From: Liolophura sinensis
Taxonomy: Eukaryota; Mollusca; Polyplacophora; Chitonida; Chitonidae
Direction: 5' to 3'
Length of the DNA stretch: 64,000 nucleotides
Assembly (NCBI RefSeq): GCF_032854445.1
Contig: NC_088296.1
Span: forward strand, 13,616,706-13,680,705
The position numbers and the translations under genes were made by a program. Positions 12,101 to 23,759 of this stretch are shown here, in pieces; the first letter of the stretch is position 1; each line of letters starts with the position of its first letter. Under the pieces are notes generated by a model. It was not told the DNA's origin. It saw only the letters and a program-made list of their open reading frames with translations, and ran no database searches.

Positions 12101-15100
12101 GCATGCATTACTCGCAATAAGTTCCCGCATATCTCATCCCGGCTGTGACGTATGAAGAAAATGGCTGCATCACCAGGCTCATGACATGAAATTCTGTGAA
12201 AAGACTCAAACATTCGCCGTTATTGGGTTTGTTGTAGTCAGATGGCTTGGAAAAGATGACTTACCTTAGCCATTGACAAAACCAATCTATGTTGATTTGT
12301 TATCCGTCTTGCTGAAGACGTGCAACAAGTCAGCGCGACAAAACGTTCTGAGGTCAGCATGCATGACAAAATGGACGTAAGGTTATGGTAAATGGACGAA
12401 CCCCCAAAAGCTGGAGGTTAAAACTATAAACCGTATAATGGATTACACAGCATGGAAAGAACACAACTTATTTTTAGCTTCAGCCGATGCAGTTATTCTT
12501 TTGGTATTTCAGGTAGTGCAAAACCAACACCAAGATCAACGGGTACTTCCAAAGCAGTCGGCTCAAGCACATGTAAGGCAACAATTTCTGTTAAAATATT
12601 TGTTTCCTGGTAAAAATAAGCTTTATTGCTGCAAATGTTTTTCCAGTATTTTTTGGTATAGCGTACTTCATGTTAAATACTAAAGCATATTATGTCCATA
12701 TTATAACTCAGAAAAACGAAAGTTTCATTTTGACACCATATTTTGGCTCTTTTACCACCATTAGGACTGAATATTGCAGGTACATGTATATACACAGACA
12801 TGAAGTCAAGGCCACACAATGCAGACTTAATATTAATTCTGCTTACGATATATGCAAAGAGAAATATATAAACAGTATAAACTTTTAAGACAATGAATAA
12901 ATGATGGTTTACACCGCTAGTTATACTACCAACAGTAGAGACTTGAGCGTTATAATGCGCGTACATACACAAAGCAACTAAATACATTCCGGTCATTACT
13001 GTTTTTGTTAGTATTTTATTGGGATAGCCCAAATAATTACTTTTCACAATATCTCATTTGTGCAGGTGTTACCGTGATATCGGGTTATGATAAAGTCCCT
13101 AAAATTGATAAAGTGTGTCACATTATCACTTTTTCAAACCTTATTTATTTATTTATTTATTTGACTAGTGTTTTACGCCGTATTCAAGAATATTTCACTT
13201 ATACGACGGCAGACAGCATTATGGTGGGAGGATACCTGGCTGAACCCGTGGGAATCCTCAGGTTGTTGACCGATCTTCCAACGTAGGGCCGGGAAGAAAG
13301 CCAGCATGAATTTGACTCGAACTCACGGCGACCGCATTGGTGAGGGGTCATTTCGCTGGGCTAGTGCGCTACTCACATGAGCCACTGACGCCTCTGTCAG
13401 ACAGAATCAGCCTGTCTTTAGAATCATTCTAACACTGTAACTTCGAAAGATGCGAGTCTGGTATTTTTTCAAGGGCAATAGTTTTATTAGAGTGTCAGTT
13501 GAGAGAAAAAACTCAACGGTATAGCCTCTTCATCTTTGTGGTACGGTTGAGGTCTGTTGAACCAATGCATTCCGAGATACATGCTGGACAAAAATCTATA
13601 TTCAGTATATTCTTGGTCTTGGGGATACATATTCCTGATAAAGTTATGCAAGCAAAAACGTCAGTCATTGTCATCGCTTTATCGTTTAAGCTCCCACCGC
13701 TCAAAGTGTTACAACGAGTAATGGATTAACCGGAGAGCAAGACGAGCACCGAGGCAGCTATGGCGGTAAGGCTTACGTCATTCTTTTGGCCATGGTAATG
13801 ATCAGTCGCTAGTTGAGACTTTGTATAGTGGCATGTCCAGTGTTGGTCATTAGTGTGTTTAGATGATCACTATCATACACATTGCAGTACAGAAACGTGA
13901 TCACACGATTAACACCTTTGTCAATAAAGCGGGACGAGTAAATAATGGAATTTTTGTCAACGCTTTTTCCTTTAAGGTGGTCATTCTGAACTAACTACGC
14001 CTAGTAATGGAGTCACAGGAAATCAAGGCGACCAAAGTCAGCAGCAGGGCGATGATGCAGGTATGGTTTACAACTTAGCCATGATTATAGGTGTTTATTA
14101 CTGAGTAAGTCTAAGAGCTGAAAACATTTACGTCTAGTAAATCATTATTCATTGTATGTTTTCATTACTCACATGTACCCATGACAACCATATATTACTT
14201 AATATCAAGTAGAACTCCTCACCCAGATACAAACATTCAAAGTTTTTCGAAGTCCACCCTATATAGGTATTTTTGTGTAGGATATCAGAGGTTAAAAATG
14301 ATTATGTAAACTAAGGTGTAATTCGCTACACGTACAAAAGCACTGGTGTTGTTGCGGACGAAGAATCAGTCCTAGAGAGGCACGATAAGAAAGTGCAAAT
14401 TTCAGAATCCGAGACAGTTGTGTAAATTTCCAAATCAGGAGTATAAAACTTGGTCGATTGACCCATATAACTTATTTAAGGATTAACTGTTACATTTTTT
14501 TAGGTTGATTGGGGTTTAAAGGAAGAAACCGCTGTGCAAGCTGTATAGAAACCGCTGTGCAAGCTATGTAAATCCGTGTAGCGGTTCATACAAAAGTTTG
14601 CACAGCGTTCTTTTTTTCCCTTTATACCCCAATAAACCTAAAAAAAATGTTGCAATCAATCCTTATAATTTAATTTCAGGAATAAAAAGATGTTATCTAA
14701 TGTTTTACTTCCATTCCGAATTGTGAGAAATGTTAGTCGATTGTTTTGAAGAAGAGAACGCCACGGGCTCCAGAGTACACTTTTCATGAATGATGTTCTT
14801 TGGGCCAATGAAACTGGTGATCAAAGTTCTACCGTTACTAAGCAACTGCACGTGCAGAGCGAATCAAACGATGAGGCAAAGTTTACATCTACATGTCGTT
14901 TCAAAAAGAATTGCGAAAACATTTTTACAAACACATTTAGAAAGTGAATTCCTAGCTAGAGAACTTTGGGTGCAGAAGATAGAAAGAGTGAAATTTATTT
15001 GAGACACATTTTTAGGCGACAAGTCGTAGGCTATAACGCACTACAACTGTTGTTGCTGCAAACCAAGGATATGCTGGAGGTGACTCGTACTCGGCTATGC

Positions 15101-17351
15101 ATATGCCCTCCCTAACCCTCCCTATTTTCTTCATAGTACTGCGAACTAACAAAGTCATTAAGGATACCAGGTTGCATTTCGAAGAAGAGTGCGAATGTTG
15201 TTTGTTTGGCAACATACTTATATAGGCTGTCCTGCATTAAATAAATGTTATCATCAATTAGAATGGGTAGTTGTTAAGTTATGGTAATATGTAACGTGTG
15301 GCAACTATAACAAAAATCATACGTGAATCCTGGTTGAGAGCACATCTGGTCCTCTAGCTATCATTACCTTATCACATCTGGTCCTCTAGCTACCACTACC
15401 TTATCATGTTATGCGTAACGGAAGTGTAAGTCTGAACATTTGTTATATATATACAGCTAATTGATGTGTGCATAACTGCGTGTTAAATAATTTTTCAGAA
15501 AGTTACATTTGTGGTGCAGTGATTTTCCTCACTCTACAGTGCCTGAATATATGCAAAAACAGATATTTCAGTGCAACAGTGGAAGTCTACCATTTTTCGA
15601 TTTTACGACATATACTTTGCTTCAGTGTATGTTTGGAGCTTTATAAGTCACGTGCTTGCCATATAACAGGAAAAGACGAGTAAAACAGAACTGGAAAAGA
15701 ACTAGCCTTACGAGTTTGTCATTAGCCGTCACTCTCCACTGTAGTCAGTTTCGCTTCTTGTGGTGAACAGTTTCTTAATCTTTGCCTATTCTCCGCCTCA
15801 CTATACCAAGTCCATTGATGTCCAGTGTATACCATAACATCTTTGTTTCTTGACATTTTCCCTATGTTCATACAGTTTCTTTTACAGATGACGATTCACA
15901 GATATTGATTATAGGTCTAGCTGCAGGGATCGGGGGAGCTGTGTTACTAACTGCTGTTGCGTTGGTTGTTGTCGTCTTTATGCGGTAAGTTTAATGATGA
16001 GACTAACACTGTGAATTGTGGCGCTGATTCACAGCGAGTTACTCTATGGTTCCACAGCACCAAGCCTAAATCACATTCAAGTGCCTGATTTATAATATGC
16101 GGTAAAAAAAGGCCTTAAATCGAAACTGTTTAACACATACAAGTCTCAAAGTTCCTAATTTACTATGTCTATGTGTAAATCAGTCTAACATGTGCACTCT
16201 TCCAAACCTCAAATACACATAACGTGAATTTATCTCGGACTAGGTTGAGGAGGGCACCGTAACATACCCCCCATGACATGATTTGAGCCCCAAATCCACA
16301 TTTAAAAATGCGAATCAAGACTCAAACGTAGAACTTTCTCTCTTGCTCCTCTCCAAACAGTTATCGTTTGTTGCAAAATCACGGCGCGCCAGTTGTAAAG
16401 GGCAGTGTTACCTAATTTTGGTTAGGCCGTGGTGCTAGGTGGCGTGAGATTCGTTACCATTTAAGCATTTGCATGGGTAAAAAACCAACTAAGGTAATTT
16501 TGCGACAGGCCATATTTCACCGTGTGACCATATTTAACCGGTATCACACTGTTGTTGCTGCTCTGGTCTTACTCTCCATGTTGAACGTTTGTACTTATCA
16601 TGTTAACAAAGCGTGTTAAAAATGAAACACAAGTTAAACAAAGTAAACAAAACATTTTTTTCAGCGTTCACGGGATCCTTTGCGGCACACCTAAAATAAG
16701 TGAATAATGTAATTCTGTAATACGATTTTAATACCTAAACTGAGTATAATTTATTTCGACAGGAGACAAAAAAGTAAAGGTAACGTAAGAAGCCAGTCCA
16801 GCTCTCCCGACCCATCGACAGCCCCAAGCCATCAGACCTATCAGAGCGTCGCTGACCCACCAACGCCTGGCCCAAGTAGCACGGACAACCCAGCATATCC
16901 AACAGTTACCGTGCGGACCGAAGTCTCCGTTATTAATCCTCCATCACGACCAAGAGGGTATGATAACGTCGGTAACAACGCCACAATCGCCTGCAGCACT
17001 GCCGATGCCACCGACAAGAGAGTCCAGAGTAATGCTGATAATCTCAACGATCTCTACTCGAATCACACCATGCCCTTCAACAAAATGCAACAAGCGAACA
17101 ACGCCATCAACCCGCCGTCCCAAATGGGTGAACAAGCCTTGCAAAAGAACCTGGATGATCTCTACTCAAATCATGTCATGACCTTTGCCAAAGTTCAGGA
17201 AGGAAAAACCAATAATTTGGAAGAAACACAAAGCGTGAATTACGCAACTACGTGCAGCACATTCGGTGTAAGGGAAGGTAATCATAACCAACCTTGTACC
17301 TCTTTCAGAGGTAACCCTGAGTACGACGTGCTGAAACTACCAAAGGTGTAA
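6045..17351 (+). CDS. R2: EGF-like type I membrane receptor with tyrosine-rich tail
   Basis: The most complete plus-strand gene of the cluster. Exons: signal 6045-6126, EGF-like 10191-10319 and 10876-11019, stems 12513-12572 and 13977-14060, transmembrane 15888-15984, cytoplasmic 16763-17351. All ectodomain exons are phase 1-1, so any one can be skipped without a frameshift; a decayed third EGF exon at 11338-11454 is presumably skipped. The membrane exon gives a Gly/Ala/Val/Leu helix. The tail is about 195 residues with YQSV, YPTV, YDNV, two YSNH motifs in a duplicated ~16-residue unit and a terminal EYDVLKL. The architecture suggests a scavenger or engulfment receptor such as the Draper/MEGF10 group, but only two EGF-like units are present and the family assignment is an inference. 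Confidence 0.7.
7310..7420 (-). mobile_element. SINE head fragment
   Basis: Antisense copy of the tRNA-related head and middle of the common SINE (tgagaggctcctgg, then a tRNA-like cgctag/ctaacc segment). The tail is missing. It lies in R2 intron 1. Confidence 0.6.
8083..8125 (-). mobile_element. SINE tail fragment
   Basis: Short antisense piece matching the common SINE tail (attggtgttttacgccgtac). No head or target duplication was seen. A different SINE tail type (atggctgaaatattgc, then gtggcgttaaaccat) lies nearby at about 8483-8525. Confidence 0.5.
8718..8778 (+). repeat. 21-bp tandem repeat, about 2.6 copies
   Basis: Units of the form caccagatttttccaaatat repeat at 8718, 8740 and 8760 with few differences. 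Intronic minisatellite. Confidence 0.6.
8890..9639. mobile_element. Solo LTR-like element, copy A
   Basis: A 750-bp block starting tgttacgaccc and ending cataaca (TG...CA ends), closely similar throughout to 44997-45730. It is flanked by a 4-bp duplication gctt at 8886-8889 and 9640-9643. It has no internal coding region. The ends, length and target duplication fit a solo LTR of a retrotransposon; the superfamily is not determined. It lies in R2 intron 1. Confidence 0.75.
10191..10319 (+). CDS. R2 EGF-like exon 1 (129 bp)
   Basis: Between acceptor ttgaag and donor gtaagc, phase 1-1 and open. It encodes 43 residues with six cysteines including the C-x-C pair (CVC). Homologous to 30322-30176 (R3) and 50536-50682 (R6), but 18 bp shorter in the loop before the last cysteine. 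Confidence 0.7.
   Translation, partial: VQDSSRVEPSVVALELSVSKTRCVCAYAIMTKECSSHPRFTA
10876..11019 (+). CDS. R2 EGF-like exon 2 (144 bp)
   Basis: Acceptor cctaag, donor gtaagt, phase 1-1. It encodes six cysteines in EGF order and ends in the conserved SLWYCVG. Close homologs are 29256-29113 (R3), 39615-39758 (R5) and 51608-51748 (R6). Confidence 0.75.
11338..11454 (+). pseudogene. R2 decayed third EGF-like exon
   Basis: Aligns with the intact 126-bp type C exons of R1, R3, R5 and R6 but is 9 bp shorter, has an in-frame TGA just after the acceptor, and has lost the first cysteine; the last cysteine is replaced by Trp (caatgg). The donor is weakened to gtcaag. Because both borders are phase 1, skipping it keeps R2 in frame. 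Confidence 0.6.
11629..11975 (-). mobile_element. tRNA-derived SINE of a second family, antisense
   Basis: Read on the minus strand it begins with a tRNA-like head (ggccccgctagcacagttgg, then gtagagcg, and a B-box-like gatcgagagtcacacc) and ends with gtcgtatgactgaaatattc and a cactcactcactcac tail. It is distinct from the more common SINE. It lies in the intron between R2 EGF exon 2 and the stem exons. Confidence 0.75.
12513..12572 (+). CDS. R2 stem exon 1
   Basis: A 60-bp phase 1-1 exon between tttcag and gtaagg. It encodes a Ser/Thr/Pro-rich stalk beginning GSAKPTPRSTG, likely O-glycosylated. Confidence 0.55.
13142..13398 (-). mobile_element. Near full-length SINE, antisense
   Basis: Begins on the plus strand with a ttattta repeat and tail (gtgttttacgccgtattc) and ends with the tRNA-like head (gagccactgacgcc). 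Same family as the SINE at 46442-46712. Located in an R2 intron. Confidence 0.75.
13977..14060 (+). CDS. R2 stem exon 2
   Basis: An 84-bp phase 1-1 exon between tttaag and gtatgg. It encodes a Gly/Gln/Asn-rich linker with SQQQGDD just before the membrane exon. Confidence 0.5.
14478..14664. repeat. Short fold-back element
   Basis: The left arm (aaggattaactgttac, then ttttttaggttgattgggg and gaaaccgctgtgcaa) pairs with the right arm near 14596-14664, which reads the same in reverse complement with a few changes. Arms are about 75 bp around a short loop; the inner gaaaccgctgtgcaagct unit is itself duplicated. Likely a MITE. Confidence 0.7.
15341..15405 (+). repeat. 32-bp tandem duplication
   Basis: Two adjacent copies of cacatctggtcctctagcta followed by (t/c)ca(t/c)taccttat. 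Intronic, with no coding role apparent. Confidence 0.7.
15888..15984 (+). CDS. R2 transmembrane exon (97 bp)
   Basis: Acceptor tttacag and donor gtaagt; enters phase 1 and leaves phase 2. It encodes Asp-Asp-Asp-Ser, then a ~25-residue Gly/Ala/Leu/Val helix ending in Met-Arg. Homologous to 24231-24135 in R3. Confidence 0.75.
16763..17351 (+). CDS. R2 cytoplasmic tail exon (class II tail)
   Basis: Starts after acceptor cgacag with a basic stop-transfer stretch (RRQKSKG) and ends at TAA 17349-17351. It holds TYQSV, AYPTV, GYDNV, two LYSNH repeats and EYDVLKL. The block VRTEVSVINPPSRPR is shared almost unchanged with R3, so it is under constraint or recently exchanged. Confidence 0.75.
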
Positions 17352-20300
17352 TAATAGGCCATCGATAGGTACGGTCTATCTTTGTCAAGATACTTTGCAT
17401 TTTCATGTCTGGGAATTTGGAGGTTTTTTCTTCTTCTTTTCACTGCGCAATCGAAATCAGCATGAATATGGTATTCTCCCCTACTTCCATGTATACATTT
17501 ACATTTAACATGCCTCTACCATAAGTACAATATCTGTTGAAGTGTTTGGGTTATTAAAGGTGTGAAGGCTAACAGACTAAATGAAATGCTGTAGTAAATG
17601 GAGTAAATGAAGCACATCTTCTGAGGCAATGGTCACCTGGGTCCAAGCCGAACTGACCACTGTAATAGAAGAGCACTAGGTCACCACTTAGCCCACTAAT
17701 CACCATCACAACGGCAGTCATGGGCACAGTACGACGTTGTCCTGATTTGGGAGCCTCGGGATGAAGGTAACAACTCTGGGGGACGGGAAGATGGAATCTT
17801 ACTCACATTGATCTTGGGCCATTTTCTCAAAGTTCGTAAAATTTCTCCTCCATCACTTCACCTGTTGACCCTATGATCCAAATATCAGAAGTTTTGTGAA
17901 AATGGCCGCTCAGGTATACAACCTGATAATTGTACTTGGTTTCCAAGCCTTCTTCAATGGGATTTAGACAAATGAAATTTTACACTGACTCATCGCTCTG
18001 GGAGAAAAATTATACTAGTGCAGTGTATATATAGCGTATGGCTATTAATAAGATAAAACGTAAAATGAGAATGAGGTAGCCGTCTATATCCCAGCTTGGT
18101 CTTTGATTATGTCTTCTTTGAAGGACAATGAGCAGAGATACAAAATTTGAATGTTGGACATACGTGTGGTGGGCTAGGGCGATATGCAGTGGGACTCCGG
18201 TGGAAATCCTGGTTAAAGAAGCGATTTTTAAGAAATGGTAAAGAAAATGATGATCTTAGGTGTTAGGAAGACTAAATTGTGATCAAGAAACTTCCAGTTG
18301 ACGCCAGGAGGAATCCAGACTAAACCGGAATGGGGCAAACTCCATGGATCCTGGAATGTGAAATGCAGACAGGCCTAAAACATGAAGATTGGTGCTACCT
18401 AATACTGCTGCAGTTATAATATATAAATGTATTTAGTTATACAACTGATTATGACTTGCGATTTTAGTTATGTATGCAATTGTACCAAAGTGTTGTTGTT
18501 TGTATCAAGTAAAAATACCTTAAGTATCAAGTCCTTCAGCTGTTAATATATACTGTCTAAGACAATATATATTATTTAACAAGGGTTTACCGGACGTTGT
18601 GAACTATGTTGTTTAAGTCCACTACATGCTTCCAGCTTAAAATAGCACAAGAAACTCAAATGCATGAAAGTTTAACTTGTATTCTCTTCTTGAGCATCGT
18701 GACCAAGTACAAGGCCGTCAGAACTGATTTCTGGGGTACAAGCACGACAGCCGCTCTTTAAGCTGGTTGAGTAGCAATAAGTAGTACACAGTACATCGAT
18801 GTACCACATCTATCAGATGTAAAACGCATTACAAAGCGTTTTTTTTTTTTAGCCACCTTGGTCATGGTCCAGATCGTACGCACGGAAAAGCCGTGAGATA
18901 AATCATATGTACCATTTGCAAAAATAATTTGTCTGGTCAAATTCTCTGGAAAAGCATGGGGTTGTTCAGATATATTGTGAATTTAAAAAGCAAGCCGCAC
19001 TGTGTACTGTAAAGCATAGCATAATCTGGTGCATCATTGCACCATTTCAGCGCGAAGCTAAATAAAATCAAAAGACCGTCAAAATAACAGAAGCAGTAAT
19101 ATGCAGAGATAGAAAACATAAAGGACCCCTTGCAACTAGATAGGTAATTGTCCCACTGCGGTGCAGCAGTGAGGTGTAATTTTTTTCATATTGAAACAAG
19201 CAAAACTTACTTGAATATGAAGTACAATTGCTGAAGAACAAGTGTGTGGAAAATTGGAGTGATGCTATTTATACTTTTTCTTCTATCAAAGGACAAACGT
19301 AGGGTCAAAGGTAGATTTTACTATTTCAAGGCGTTTTCCTGTGGGAACTCCCTTCATAACTAAAAATGATTGAATGAACACAAATCATTTCCACATATTT
19401 GGTGTCTAGCTAGTAAGTAGTGAGCTATAACAGAGTATCGCGTTGGATCATAGAATCATATTTTTATCAATCAAAAAAAAAAAAAAATTCTGAAGTTCAG
19501 AGGACGGCTACATTTGCCATGATATTTCGGAATTTCATACGAATTGTCCGTATTGGTCAAGGGGTAACATGCATGTCTGAAATCGTTGTGTCGAATATGA
19601 TTACGAGATCGACTCCGATTATTGTATACTTCTTTCTTCGGTCCTTAACAACGCGAGGTAATGGAGAAGGGATTTCTTTGAACCACAAACGAAAGTCCTT
19701 TTTTACAATTTCTTCGTATACTGTCAAGCTTGGTATTAGTTGAGTTTAAATATACTATTGTAAATCTATACAGATAGATTCTTTCATTGACAGGTCAACG
19801 TTATTTTCATCAGCTAGCATCTTATCGTACACTTATATTGAAGAAGGAGGCGCCTGTTTATCAGTTTAGCATCGTAATAAATGTCTTTTAAAAAACTGCC
19901 ATATATTCACGGTATAGTGGGTCATTGACAGTAACTGTAATATATCAGTGATCTTGTTCAGGGAAAATGTTTAAACCAACAGGCCGTGAATTGTTTTTGA
20001 TGCAAAAAAAAAAACATGCACAGTGAAATTAAATAGACCAATATTAACAATTTAAAGGAACCACTAAAATGTGGAAAACCAATTCACATTTTCGAAATAC
20101 ATAATTTCCAAAAATGTACAAAACCGTGTGTGAGAACTGTATTTTTTGATAAAGGTAAATGGTAAATAATGTACGACAGGTCGCAATCGGCGCGTTGAAT
20201 GATTCAAAATGGAGTCAGGTGCGTAGAACATTTGGCGAACATAGGGAAAATCTACATAGTCAACCAGGATGCTTCATGACGTACATGTACTGGGCATCAC

Positions 20301-21470
20301 AAGAAACTCCAACATCCCGAGAGCAATGTCCGACTGTTAAATATGATTCTACTGGTGTGGAAAGCATCAGTGAGGCCCTGTCCCTTTGAATTAACACGGC
20401 ATTTCGAATAATTCTAGAAAAGTGACGTCTAATAGCCTACATTGCAATCAAGATCATCAATTCTATACCAGTCACTGCATTTGTTTAAACCGTAGTAGTA
20501 GCAAATGTATATGGGACGTCTAATTTGCTATTATATAAACATTTGCATGAACAATATGTAGTCATCACTGAGGTAATAAGACATGGCGGGTTTCACCGGT
20601 AACGTGTGATCATTTCACAAAGACTCGCTGTAATACAATTACAGTGTGGTCGGTGCTCCGGTTTTATTCTCCATGGGGTAGTATCACACATTGTATCATA
20701 CGACTCCTAATCTCCTGCTTCCAGTCGTTCGTGCTATAGAAAACAGGAAGAGCGAGTTTCTGATCAAGTACGCCGTTCCCGTAACCAGTTGTACATTGTA
20801 CATATTTAGTATTATATACATCTATAGCCCATCCACTACAGTGACATGATTTCGTTCGAAGGGATTTTTCTGCATAACATCATTCTTTTACAATTCACCA
20901 TTTGTATGCTTTGTACACAAAACGACAATTTATTCCATTGCCTGGGTGTCGTTTCTCAGATTCTGTTAACTTTCAAACGGAAAAGGAAACAGCTGAAAGA
21001 AGACAGAAAACAAAGTCGAGCATAAGCGTAATCTTTAGAAAATGTATTACAATTACTAGTGCACATGGTAAAAGATATACGGAACTAACTGAATAACATA
21101 CAAATTCCATTAAACAACACATCAGTAATAACAGCATTTCAAGATGCTAAAACATGACCAAGAAAGTAAACCAATTTGTTCTTCATCCAATATATATATA
21201 TATATACTGTGTTTTACACCTGTTATTACACTATTTTTTATACCACATGATACTGACACTTATTTTACAGTATTATCTCTCGTCTCACGAACAAAGGCAT
21301 TTTTTAACTTTAAATTTCTCTTGTTTTTTTTGCTGGATGTGCCAAATAAGAAAAGGCAATGTGATATACACGGTAAGATACATACATTTACACAACATAA
21401 TGTGTCCTGCAGGAATCACACCACAAGAAGAGATGGGGTTAAATTTTTATACTTTGGTTAAATTCGTAAA
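17352..21470. other. Intergenic stretch downstream of R2
   Basis: Presumed R2 3' untranslated region and spacer towards the convergent gene R3. I found no exon with good splice sites, no RNA gene and no confident mobile element, apart from short A/T homopolymers. Confidence 0.4.
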
Positions 21471-21996
21471 TTGATACGAAATTCTGCGTTAGTCAGATAG
21501 GGTAAAGGACACAGAGCAAAAGTAGCATTTCTAAAGTAATTGAAGCAAATACAAAGATCTGAATTATGAATAATATTGATAGTCAGATACAGAAAAGTAC
21601 ACACACCAATAACAGCAAATGCCAAGTGGCTAAACAAATACAAACATCAGAGTTATAAAACAGACTTGATGAAAAATATTTATAGTCAGATACAGAAAAG
21701 TACACACACTAATAACAGCAATTGTACAGTGGCTGAAACATATACAAACATTAGAATTATGAAATGGGCTTTACGAATAGTGTTGACATTTACATACAGA
21801 CACAGAACACAAACCAATAACAGCTGATGTACCGTGGCTAAAACAATTACAGACATTAAAATCATAAAACAAACTTTATGGATAAAATTCATAGTCAGAT
21901 ACAGGAAAGTACACACACTAATATCAGCAAACGTACAGTGGCTGAAACATATACAAACATTAGAATTATGAAACAAGCTTAACAAATAATATTGGC
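21471..21996 (+). repeat. Tandem array of ~105-bp units, about five copies
   Basis: Units each contain agtcagatacagaaaagtac, a CACACACAAATAACAGC-like block, GTGGCTGAAACA and CAAACATTAGAATTATGAA. Copies start near 21471 (degenerate), 21576, 21680, 21787 and 21893. The frames open through it are periodic repeat translations, not a gene. Confidence 0.8.
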
Positions 21997-22246
21997 AATG
22001 CTAAACGCCACTGATGTCATCTAAAGAATTGAAAGAATGTTGAACAACCTGCACACATTTGTGCTAAAGGGAAAATTAATACAGATTTCACAATGCTATC
22101 CGTGTACTGATAACTGATTGAATAATGCTAAACCGCATTCAGAAACCGACGTAATTACAGAACATGGCTTGTATGTATGAGACATTATGTGCATTTGGAT
22201 TGCAGTAGGCCTACATGTACATTACACGTTCAGCTCTAACATACAG

Positions 22247-22504
22247 GAGGGGGCCTCCGTGGCTCAGTTGGTTAGCGCGGTAGAACAGGGTTATGACCCA
22301 GGAGTCTCTCACCAATGCGGTCGCTGTGAGTTCAAGCCCAGCACATGTTGGCTTCCTTTCCGGCCGTTCGTGGGAAGGTTTTTCAGCAACCTGCGGATGG
22401 TCGTGGGTTTCCCCCCGGGTTTCCACTCATAATAATGCTGACCGCCGTCGTATAAGTGAAATATTCTTGAGTATTGCGTAAAACACCAATCAAATAAATA
22501 AAAA
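22247..22504 (+). mobile_element. Full-length SINE with target duplication
   Basis: Head gggcctccgtggctcag with an A-box-like ctcagttggttagcgcgg, a B-box-like gtgagttcaagccc, and the tail ending caaataaataaa. It is flanked by tctaacatacag (22235-22246) and tctaacttacag (22505-22516). A good reference copy of the common SINE family. Confidence 0.85.
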
Positions 22505-23230
22505 TCTAACTTACAGAGAAGATATGCATGGGGATGATCGTATTATTCACTGTAGAAACTAGCGTATAGAATGGATAGAGCAATGCAATTAACCTTCCAG
22601 GTGTGGGAGTAAAAAACACGGATTATATGTATGTTCTTACATGAAGCATATTTAAAGCATATCTGCCTATTATACAATGTGTTGATTTGCATTTATAAGC
22701 AAAGGTGAACACTGAGTAATCATATAGTACGAAAAAATGTATAAGCTTCAAAACGCATGGCTCTGTATAATTACATAAACTCAGTCATAATGACAACGAA
22801 GTTGAGCATTTTATACTTTCTGCTGATCTCACCTCAATTATTATTTTTTTATATATTCCAGAGGCTTATTTAAAAGATTAATTGTTACAGGGTGTTCCCA
22901 TCTTCTAGCCACACTCGTGGGATTTTGTCCAAACTAAAATAAAACCTTGTTATTTACATGATAAAAAGGACATTTGTTCATGTTGTAGTATGATAACTTC
23001 GCACCTTGTGAACAGGTGAAAGAGAGAAAAATAGCCAGTTTTGAGCCATCATCTTTTTTTTTGTACTCCTGGACACTGTTTTCACAAGTGAGTCTTGAGA
23101 ACGTACCACATATACATTCTACTCTGGTTGTGCACAAAAAGGCGGGAATGGAAGCAAAAAATCCTGTCAAAACTCTCTAGATAAACATAAGAGAAACGCA
23201 CCCTCCTGCCAGTAAGCCATAGCTTGTCCA

Positions 23231-23759
23231 TTACACTTTCTGTAGCTTTATTTCGTCGTACTCAAGATCACCTCTTAGAGCTGTTTCAGCGGTGTTGTTT
23301 TCGACTGGTCTAAGATCATACAAAGTGTTGTATTGGTTTTCCATATTTTCTGACGATCCTTCCTTTTCATTTTTTCTTTGATGTATTTTGCTGAAGGGTA
23401 TGGCATCATTTGAATAGAGATCTTTGAAATTCTTGGGCTCAGCTTTATCACCGGGCTGGGAGGGCAGACGGATTGCGTTGTTTGCTTGTTGTGCTTGATT
23501 AGCTTTATTCTTGTTCCGTTTGTCACTGACTTTGGCAGTACTGTAGATCACCGGGAAGTCATTATCCACGTCTTCGTATGCTCTTGGTCGAGACGGAGGA
23601 TTAATGACGGAGACTTCGGTCCGCACGACAACCATTGGACCAGCAGGGTTATTCATCCCACTCTGACCAGGCAATGGCGGGTCAACGACGGTCTGGTAGG
23701 TGTGACGGCTAGGAGCGCGCGATGGGTGGGGCGGACTCGACTGCCTCCTTAACCTAGCC
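23231..23759 (-). CDS. R3 cytoplasmic tail exon (class II tail)
   Basis: Read from about 23759 it starts with an Arg-rich stretch, then TYQTV, the conserved VRTEVSVINPPSRPR block, AYEDV, LYSN, QYNTLYDL and EYDEIKLQKV, with stop at 23233-23231. The 5' border is uncertain: the nearest strong acceptor, near 23802, leads to a TAA about 15 codons later. Confidence 0.6.

Noticed and set aside
16841-17144. Minus-strand frames opposite the R2 tail exon
   Set aside because: They are shadows of the conserved plus-strand tail; the plus frame has splice borders and a paralog in R3.
21144-21985. Overlapping ORFs on both strands around the 105-bp array
   Set aside because: Periodic translations of tandem repeats and an AT microsatellite.
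22187-22481. ORFs over SINE copies (also near 31.0, 35.2, 46.5 and 48.9 kb)
   Set aside because: They recur wherever the SINE occurs and translate its tRNA-like and tail sequence.
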